From contig SCFE01000020.1 of the NCBI GenBank assembly GCA_004352715.1, positions 510,890 to 574,889 on the forward strand: a stretch of DNA of 64,000 nucleotides. Direction: 5' to 3'. This DNA is from Hofstenia miamia (Eukaryota > Xenacoelomorpha > Acoela). The notes below the pieces were generated by a model. It was not told where the DNA came from, did no database searches, and saw only the letters and a list, made by a program, of their open reading frames with translations. A program made the position numbers and the translations under genes. This document shows positions 57,300 to 64,000 of the stretch, piece after piece. Each line of letters starts with the position of its first letter. Position 1 is the stretch's first letter.

Positions 57300-58110
57300 A
57301 AGCGATATATCATCCTCTCTTCCTACGCAGAGGCTTGTTATAAACATGGCTGAGTGATGTGCTCCTTCCTAAAGTTCTTCTATTGTTCTCTACATCCATT
57401 TGTTTCATTGTAAATTGGGGATTGGGCATGCCATCTTTAATGAATCCATCAAGGTGGTCTATGTAGTTAAAATTCCCAATTCAATCAATGGATGAGAATT
57501 TATCCCACTTTCAAATTATATGATTTTGGTGATTTTGCTTTCTAAATACTTTTTCAATGAGGTTTCTGAAATTCACTACCCGAAAATTTGTTCCAGTTTT
57601 CAAATATTCAAATGCTTGTGCTGACATTTGTAGAATATTTTCTGTGATTATCCGTACTATTCTCCATCTGATTTATAAATTCAAGTTCTGCAGCAGTATG
57701 TTGCTTGGGTGAATCATTTGTCATTCTTGCTTTTGGATCGAAGACAATAACAATACATTGGAGTTTATTTGCGAAATGATATTGGTGAGTCATTGTATTC
57801 CATTAAATCTCTTCTGTAATTGGAAATATTACGTAGAGTTCTTTCACCCATTCAATTGGACTGTGGATATCTTGGATCTTGAGTCTGAAGCAAAAAGATT
57901 TTTCCAATGCTGACCGGATTTTTAAAATTGCTAATCTTACATAAATTATGAATTCTCAAAGCAATAGTGTTTAAGAAAAATTCTAAATAAGAATTGTTGA
58001 CCATCCCAACAAATCATTTAAAAAAATTCACAGTCACTTACAATAAATTCCATATATTTTACCGTGCTCTTCATATTTGAATCTTTCTTCTAATTAGTTT
58101 AATATTTGCT
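57300..58110 (-). pseudogene. Unidentified broken coding region (or multi-exon gene)
   Basis: Reverse strand, coding-like pieces in order. 58108-58060: ERFKYEEHGKIYGIY, followed by GTAAGT, a perfect donor. About 57930-57810: LAILKIRSALEKSF and then LKIQDIHSPIEWVKELYVIF. 57793-57608: FANKLQCIVIVFDPKARM and DSPKQHTAAELEFINQMENS. After a frame change, 57625-57310: AQAFEYLKTGTNFRVVNFRN, DHLDGFIKDGMPNPQFTMKQ and VENNRRTLGRSTSLSHVYNK, ending RRKRG-stop. The composition and lack of low complexity look like a real protein, not noise, but I do not recognise it. Two in-frame stops and a frameshift favour a decayed gene; small introns could explain some of them. Confidence 0.4.
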
Positions 58111-59030
58111 TAAAATGCATGTTGTACTGCAGATTTCATTGTTTCAATATAATATTATCTTGTTTTTATAGTAATGTGGGACTTCTGTGCTTCCAAACTC
58201 TTTAAATATTATTCTCTATAAGTTTTCTGATGCAAACAATCCAAAAGGTGGTCAATTCAATGGAATACTAAAATTATACAAGAATGTTGAACACCTTGTT
58301 CGTGGAATTTGCTAATATAAATGCTTTCAAATTAATAATAACTTTTCAAAGTTTTGTGTTTGAAGGTGGGTAAACTATTCTCCGTAAATTTTTCAGTTGA
58401 TTGTTTTATTATCAAAAGTAATCGTTAACACTTACTTTCCTGACTCAGTTGAAATTTATAAAGTCAACATTTTTCATACAGAGAAATTTGCAAACAGTAT
58501 TATTGCAGGATGTACACACATTTCATAGCTTTTTGTCGTCCTATCTTGAATAGCATCCCAAGCACTCTATTTTATTAATCTAATTACATTTACTGCAGAT
58601 TGCTCTAACTTCTCTTAGGTTATCTGCACCACTCTTTCCATTTAGCTCTACTAATGATTTTCCAATATCATTAGTGGCGAACGGTAGGGGAACATGGTGG
58701 AATGTCCCTCTGTTAGGTTTTCAAATTTTATTTTGAATGGTTGAATCAAAAAATTTCCGTAAAAAATTGAAAAATTCAAAATCTAAGATGATTCTAGGGA
58801 TTTCAAAACTATTATGATAAGATCATGTAAAATTTACTTTAAAATGTTCCATTCGGCTACACTCTAAAATTCTGGTTACCACATGTTAAATTAAGTTGCT
58901 GCACGAATCAATCAAGCACTAAACACAAAGTAACAACGCTAAGACGAGTAATCAACAAAATCACGGCGATTTAATTAAACTGCTACTGATAATCAAGTGG
59001 CTTAGAATATCAAACTCTTTGAAATAGCTA
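58111..59030. other. Mostly unassigned
   Basis: One reverse-strand stretch near 58680-58590 reads NDIGKSLVELNGKSGADNLR, EVRAICSKCN and could be another exon or piece of the coding region at 57300-58110. Nothing else is recognisable. Confidence 0.3.
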
Positions 59031-59590
59031 AAGCTAGTCCGACAGAAATAAATTTGACTTTTTACGAAAGATCAAAGAAATTAAGTAAGAACCTAAGCGC
59101 AAAACAGCTTTAAAGTAACGTCAATTTTTTAAAAACTTAAATTCTTCTAAGCAAAACTTTGAAATTTTTAAACCGTTACATTGGAAAATCGGATGTTCTC
59201 AATAGTGACATTTCCGAAATTTATAATGCAAACAAAACTTCATTTATCCTAAAACTCCTCTATCAGAACTTAGGCAATCAAATTGTAAGTCAATTTTCAA
59301 ATTTAGGCAATCTACCTTAAGAGAATTAAAAACTATTGTACAAAATTTAGCAGTTAATAAATCGTCACATAACTTATTATTATAAATTTTTTTCATGTAT
59401 TTTGCTATCTTCTACAACATGCATTTAATCAATGTATTGATCAAAACGAATTTTCAGAGATAATGAAATTCAGATATAGCACCTTTATATAAAAATGGAA
59501 ATCTCCTTTTTGCGAAAAAACTAAAGGCCCATCGCAATAACGCACCCTTTTAGTAAATTATTTGAAAAATTTCTGTATATTAAAATCAAC
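59030..59590 (+). pseudogene. LINE fragment (linker and RT start)
   Basis: Forward strand, badly broken: FYERSKKLSKNLSAKQL, then FLNRYIGKSDVLNSDISEIY, and near 59520-59580 RPIAITHPFSKLFEKFLYIK, the block that opens the reverse transcriptase domain (RPI...SKxFEK). It is related to, but clearly diverged from, the LINE at 50.6 kb. Confidence 0.65.
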
Positions 59591-59595
59591 CAATA

Positions 59596-59745
59596 ATAAT
59601 AATAATAATAAGATTCAAAAGCAATTTATTGCTACAAGAAAAAGGTACAAAAACTATAAACTACAAAACTACAAAAAGCTATTTACAAATATAATAAATA
59701 TATATAATATTAAAATGTGTGTGTGTGTGTGTTGTGTGTGTGCAT
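59596..59745. repeat. (AAT)n and (GT)n microsatellites
   Basis: AAT run at about 59596-59611 and a GT run at about 59716-59740, the latter near the 3' end of the reverse-strand LINE. Confidence 0.85.
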
Positions 59746-61468
59746 TTTATACAAAATTTTCAAATGAATGTAGTGTATTATTGTCATTAAGTAGGCATTG
59801 TCTATTAAAGAGGAATGTTCGCAATTTCTTTCTGAATTTCTTGTAATTTTTTCAAATTTAATTTCTCTATTTAAGTTATTCCATAATTTAGTTGCTGTGT
59901 GGTGAAAACTATTAAAATATTTATCCACGCATAAAAATGTTTGAGACCGTTCATTTAATTTAATATACTGTTTTAAAAACGAAATTGCGGCTTGACCAAA
60001 TTTGAATTTAAATAATATTGATAACATATGCATTTGAATTTGATAATAAGGAGATAGTATTTTGTATTTTAATCGGTAATCGGATGCATTGTCATGTTTT
60101 TGTGCAAAATTGAGTATTTTAAGGGACCAATTAAAAGTTTTAGACAGGAGGATGCGATGTTTTGAATTAATATTTGTAAAGAGGAATGAGCGATATTGAA
60201 AGTGTGAAAGGCAGGTGCATTTATTAATTGTTTGTGGTACGTATCTGAAATATTTCTGAGATGATAAAGATGCCTAACTCCAGAAGCCATTTTTTAATTT
60301 TAGTCATGTTCGAAATTTATATCATTGTCAATTTCAACACCTAAATAGTTAATAGATTCGCTTTGCTTTATTGGTACATTATTTAATTTAAGTTCTATGT
60401 TTTTTTGTGAGATTTCTGTTTGACTTAGGGGAGAATATTTACTTTCAATTGATTATTTGAGAAATATTTTGTTAAATTTTCAATGTCATATTGGTTGATT
60501 TTTAGTTGCATTAAAGGAATTTATATCAGTACTTATAAGATATGTATCATCTGCATATTGATAAATTTTACTGTTTTTTACCTGTTGAGTTATGTCATTA
60601 ACATAGATTGTAAATAGAATAGGTCCGAGAACTGTGCCCTGTGGAACCTCACTGTCCGTCATAATATATTTTGATTTTTTACCATTAAGTATAACTCTTT
60701 TCTGTCGATTTTCAAGGAAAGTCATTATTAACTTAACAGATTTGTTATCAAAGTTATAATGTATTTATTTGTGCCTTAATATTTCAAAATTCATTGAGTT
60801 AAAAGCTTTGCTCAAATCAAGGAGTGCAAGACAACTACATTTGTTTAGGGTTAAATTAGATTTTATTTGTTCTGATATTGACAAAATTGCATATTGAGTG
60901 CTATAACCATTACGAAAACCAAATTCTTTTTTTGAAAGAATATTTTCAGATATCAAATAGGCATTTATTTGATTATTTAATAATTTTTCAAATAGTTTAC
61001 TAAAGGGATGGCCAATGCAGATGGGCCTATAATTTTGTGCATTTAGAGGTCGCCTTTTTTATATATAGGGCTTATGTCTGATTTCTTAAAAATATCCGGG
61101 AACTCATTATCAATAATGCATTGGTTAAATGCAAATAGTAGATATTCACTAAAGATATGAAAATGACGTTTAATATTAAAGATTGGAAGATTATAGGATG
61201 CTGTTGATTTATTTGTCTAAAGTTTTTATTATGTTTTCTAGTTCATTTGCATTTATGAGTCTAAAAGAAAAGTATGTTTTTCTGGGAATTTATTAATATT
61301 TGTCTTTCTCTTATATTGGGGAAAATTGAAATTGCCAAGTTCCTTAAATGTTGTATTTAGGTGGTCTATTATTCTTGTTTTTTCTGTTGTAGTTTGGTTA
61401 TCAATACTTAATTCATTAATATCAGTTGAAATTCCTTTACTTTTTCCCAAAATTTTATGAATATAACT
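59745..61468 (-). mobile_element. LINE, reverse copy of the 50.6-kb family
   Basis: Reverse strand, 5' end near 61468 where homology to 51164 (ATTCATAAAATTTTGGG) begins. In order: linker (GISTDINELSIDNQTTTEKT), reverse transcriptase (60956-60486), and a 3' domain at about 60033-59875 with FKFGQAAISFLKQYIKLNER and KYFNSFHHTATKLWNNLNRE, the usual C-terminal block of CR1/Jockey-like elements. It is inverted relative to the forward copy, and the pair brackets the transporter gene. Confidence 0.82.
60486..61010 (-). pseudogene. LINE reverse transcriptase, reverse copy
   Basis: 60956-60765 holds MISENILSKKEFGFRNGYST, then CLALLDLSKAFNSMNFEIL (motif A). A stop follows, then 60725-60486 holds SEVPQGTVLGPILFTIYVND (motif B) and IYQYADDTYLISTDINS (motif C, catalytic YADD intact). 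These are the three core palm motifs in order. The reading frame is broken between motifs A and B and after motif C, so the copy is dead, but it preserves parts the forward copy has lost. Confidence 0.87.
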
Positions 61469-61537
61469 TTGATAAAAGCATTTGCCGCATCCAGGGACGT
61501 AGCACCAGCAAACACGTTCGAAAGAATTGCTTCGCGG
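61323..61537. repeat. 215-bp repeat across an 8-N gap (left copy)
   Basis: Matches 61546-61760 with about two base differences. The copies flank the N run at 61538-61545. Confidence 0.92.
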
Positions 61538-61545
61538 NNNNNNNN

Positions 61546-61760
61546 AAATTGAAATTGCCAAGTTCCTTAAATGTTGTATTTAGGTGGTCTATTATTCTTG
61601 TTTTTTCTGTTGTAGTTTGGTTATCATTATTTAATTCATTAATATCAGTTGAAATTCCTTTACTTTTTCCCAAAATTTTATGAATATAACTTTGATAAAA
61701 GCATTTGCCGCATCCAGGGACGTAGCACCAGCAAACACGTTCGAAAGAATTGCTTCGCGG
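61546..61760. repeat. 215-bp repeat across an 8-N gap (right copy)
   Basis: Second copy; it continues into a GC-richer segment (61705-61800). Confidence 0.92.
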
Positions 61761-61799
61761 AGTGAAAGCAAGACCCGACCGTCTCCGGTGAGATCTGAC

Positions 61800-61801
<2 letters not shown>
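61690..61801 (-). other. GC-rich segment fused to LINE 5' end, short open frame
   Basis: On the reverse strand, ATG 61799-61801 opens MSDLTGDGRVLLSLREAILS, then NVFAGATSLDAANAFIKV, running into the LINE linker at about 61690. Base composition is clearly GC-richer than the surroundings and no homologous sequence lies upstream of the forward LINE. Origin unknown: a 5' extension of this LINE copy or captured foreign coding sequence. Confidence 0.4.

Positions 61802-61802
<1 letters not shown>

Positions 61803-61850
<48 letters not shown>
61803..61850. repeat. (AAT)n microsatellite
   Basis: About 15 AAT units directly upstream (reverse strand) of the GC-rich segment and at the 3' end of the next LINE fragment. 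Confidence 0.93.
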
Positions 61851-61859
61851 TTTTAAAAT

Positions 61860-62830
61860 CCTCTGTATACATCATCGCTATACAAATAAAGTGATAAGCT
61901 CTTATTAAGATTTTAAAAATAGTTTTTTTCTGGTTCAAAGACTAAGCTTGGTTGTTGGGATCGATTGAGTTCTTTGGTAATTTAAATAGTTGATTTTTCT
62001 TGGTTTTAAATGCATTTTTCATTTTTCTTTAAATTGAGGTGGTAATTCATTCCATAAGTCAATACAAAAATTAGTAAATGAGTTCTTCATCATATTTTTT
62101 CTTAAATTTAAGTTTTCTATAAGAATTTGTTCTTAAATGTATTTTAGGTCTAGAGATCTTAGTTTTTGTAGATATTCTAATGAAAATAAGCAGTTATCTT
62201 TTTTGATTGTAGCTTGATTTCTTCTTTCACTGATGGTATTGATACTCCAATTGAAAATTCTTTCTAGTTTGAGAGTTGTTAATAAACAGGCTGAATATAA
62301 GTAATAAGACAGTATCTATGATTTTATTAGAGTAAATTTCCAATTTATAGGCATTAGTTTTTGAATTTTAATTAGTGTTTTGATTCCTTGTATAATTTTC
62401 TGGATTATTTTGTTGACTTCAATTTCAAATGTTAACTGATTGTTAAAGATTATTCCTATGTATTTAATTTTTGTCTTTTGTGTATAATGCTATTGTTTAT
62501 TTTTAACATTAATTTTTCAGTCTTGTTCGAAATATTTAATACCATAAATCTAGTCTTTTCAGCATTTAATTTCATTTTATTTTTTTTCAAAACATAACAT
62601 TGCAGTTTGTAATGAGCTTAATAAGCCACAATGGTTATTTGAATACAGCAGGGTGTCATCAGCATATTGGACACATTTTATGTTTTCATTAAAATTCATA
62701 AAGATTGAATATTAATTGCACTAGAACTGAACCTTGAGGTATTCCTTTATTAATAATTAGTTATTAGAGATTTCAATGCTTACTTTTTCATATTGATGTC
62801 TATTAGTTAAATATGAGGTTAATAAATTAT
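61860..62830 (-). pseudogene. Second LINE family, RT C-terminal half
   Basis: Reverse strand. TSYLTNRHQYEKVSIEI and LIKEYLKVQF stand where motif B is expected (62830-62720), then FNENIKCVQYADDTLLYSNN (YADD at about 62665). Downstream in coding order: IKYIGIIFNNQLTFEIEVNK, KLMPINWKFTLIKS, SACLLTTLKLERIFNWSINT and FTNFCIDLWNELPPQFKEK, the thumb and C-terminal blocks of a CR1/Jockey-like element. Stops and frameshifts throughout. It ends at the (AAT)n run, which fits a LINE 3' tail repeat. A different family from the 50.6/59.7-kb pair. Confidence 0.75.
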
Positions 62831-62929
62831 TTAAATATTCATTAAAGTTGTATATATGTTTCAATTTTTTAATTAGTATTAAGTTATGCAATTATTTCTA
62901 TTATTGAAGAAATATCCTCAAATAAATCT

Positions 62930-63290
62930 CAAAATTAATCCACTTGCATAGTCTTTTTAGCAGTAGGCAAAGATTTTAGTTCAATGAATTATGAAATTTT
63001 GGTAATTAAACTTAAAAATTACGGATTTCAATAAATTTCAATTAAATTACTAATGAGTTTTTTATAAAACAGAAAACAACTTGCATTCATGAAATCTGAA
63101 TACATTAACATCGATCGAGGAATCTTTCAAGGCACAGTACTAGGGCCAATTTTATTTGCAATATACATGTAGGTAAATGACATAATGAAACATGTGAAAT
63201 ATAGTGAAATATTGCTGATGATAATTGCCTCATAAATACTAATAATGATAAATTTATGGCCACAAAAATATTACAAAAATTAATATTGTA
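62930..63290 (+). pseudogene. LINE reverse transcriptase fragment
   Basis: Forward strand: AVGKDFSSMNYEILVIKLKN (motif A region, with catalytic-site spacing kept), LLMSFL-x-NRKQ, then IDRGIFQGTVLGPILFAIYM (motif B) at 63108-63168 and VNDIMKHVKYSE. The YADD box is damaged. A few stops; no ends seen. Confidence 0.72.
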
Positions 63291-63572
63291 AAAAACGCTA
63301 TTCATTGTATTCAATTTAGGACAAGATTATCACGTTCAACTACTACATGCATTTTCTTTATCGCAAATACATTATTGTTCATTTCTATTGATTAATTTTA
63401 TTGCAAAAAGCCGCTATTAATTATGAAATTTTTTAAATTTTTATTTAAAACATTAAATTTTCACGTAAGCGTGCTCATAAGACTGAATATAGACAAAATT
63501 GTAAAATATTGTCCACGCTATGTCAAGAACAATTTCATACAGATATTAAATATACATATACACGTATACATA

Positions 63573-63607
<35 letters not shown>

Positions 63608-64000
63608 ATGGTGATTTTTTATTCATAGGATTTTTTTCTAAAAATGGGTCTGCTGTCAAGTACACTTAATTGCGTAAGGTTTTATCGAAATATCTGTTCT
63701 CTATGCAGGCTTCGCAATCATTTCATTTACAAGGGACTGTTATGTTGCAATTCATGCTGTTTATGTGAGCTCATTAAAAAATATTAATAACTTTTTCTTG
63801 AAAAACATAATTTGCTGGCTAAGTTAAATTACCACAATTAGAGTCATGTGTCATTAATATTTAAGAAAATCGAAAACTCATAAAGCTTAACTTTTTTGCA
63901 TAGCCGAACGCGAAAATATCAAGCATTTTGAAATCATAGCTGCACTATTCATTGTAAAGTCTATTTTGAGGCAGACCATGAACGAAAACGTGGTAATTAG
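63291..64000. other. No gene recognised
   Basis: AT-rich, with a (TA)n run at about 63569-63604. No motif. Confidence 0.45.

Noticed and set aside
1-64000. CRISPR array, rRNA, bacterial operon or defence system
   Set aside because: Looked for regular spaced repeats, conserved rRNA blocks and packed same-strand genes; none present, and the window has eukaryotic features.

Overview
The window looks like AT-rich nuclear DNA from an invertebrate, most likely an arthropod. The reasons are two animal-type genes (an LDL-receptor class A repeat protein and an SLC18B1-like transporter), a plausible GT splice donor, no bacterial-style gene packing, abundant (TA)n microsatellites, and a dense layer of decayed animal transposons: Tc1, mariner, P-element-like, piggyBac, hAT, Gypsy-type LTR and several LINEs. 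I cannot fix the taxon more closely. It is a draft assembly, with four gaps of exactly 1,000 N and four short N runs (21, 1, 1 and 8 bases).

Layout. 1-8367 and 12237-20627 are two direct copies of one segment. Each holds a dead Tc1 element (full-length 12208-13841; 1-1605 lacks its first 29 bases), a reverse-strand fragment of an uncharacterised transposase-like family, an AT-rich spacer, and a reverse-strand P-element-like transposase relic. Between the copies lie a LINE RT fragment, a gap, the 5' end of a piggyBac element, and a truncated Tc1 fused to a second fragment of the uncharacterised family. 21.6-24.7 kb holds a Gypsy-like gag-protease relic. 26.7-29.1 kb holds a reverse-strand mariner split by an insertion that itself contains a hAT-type MITE. 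30.3-30.8 kb is a hAT relic, 31.8-33.5 kb an unplaced gene-like relic, 35.2-37.1 kb the 3' part of an integrase-bearing retroelement, and 38.9-40.3 kb a hAT tail followed by an inverted-repeat element rich in CCACTGGTGG.

41299-42420 is the best candidate host gene: a signal peptide plus a cysteine-rich array of LDLa modules ending at a splice donor before a gap. 46.6-47.0 kb is a hAT tail, and 48.5-49.7 kb a non-autonomous element with CCGGT-rich ends. 50.6-53.1 kb is a forward LINE (endonuclease plus RT), and the same family recurs reversed at 59.7-61.5 kb. Between them lie a degenerate tandem repeat (53.1-53.55 kb), a Tc1-like relic (54.1-54.4 kb), an almost intact single-exon SLC18B1-like gene with one in-frame TGA (55204-56451), and an unidentified broken coding region (57.3-58.1 kb). 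More LINE pieces fill 59.0-63.3 kb.

No operon, CRISPR array, rRNA or tRNA was seen, and the genes do not form a pathway. What recurs is nested transposon insertion plus an assembly pattern: every short N run is flanked by the same sequence twice, so several apparent tandem duplications are probably unmerged contig ends.
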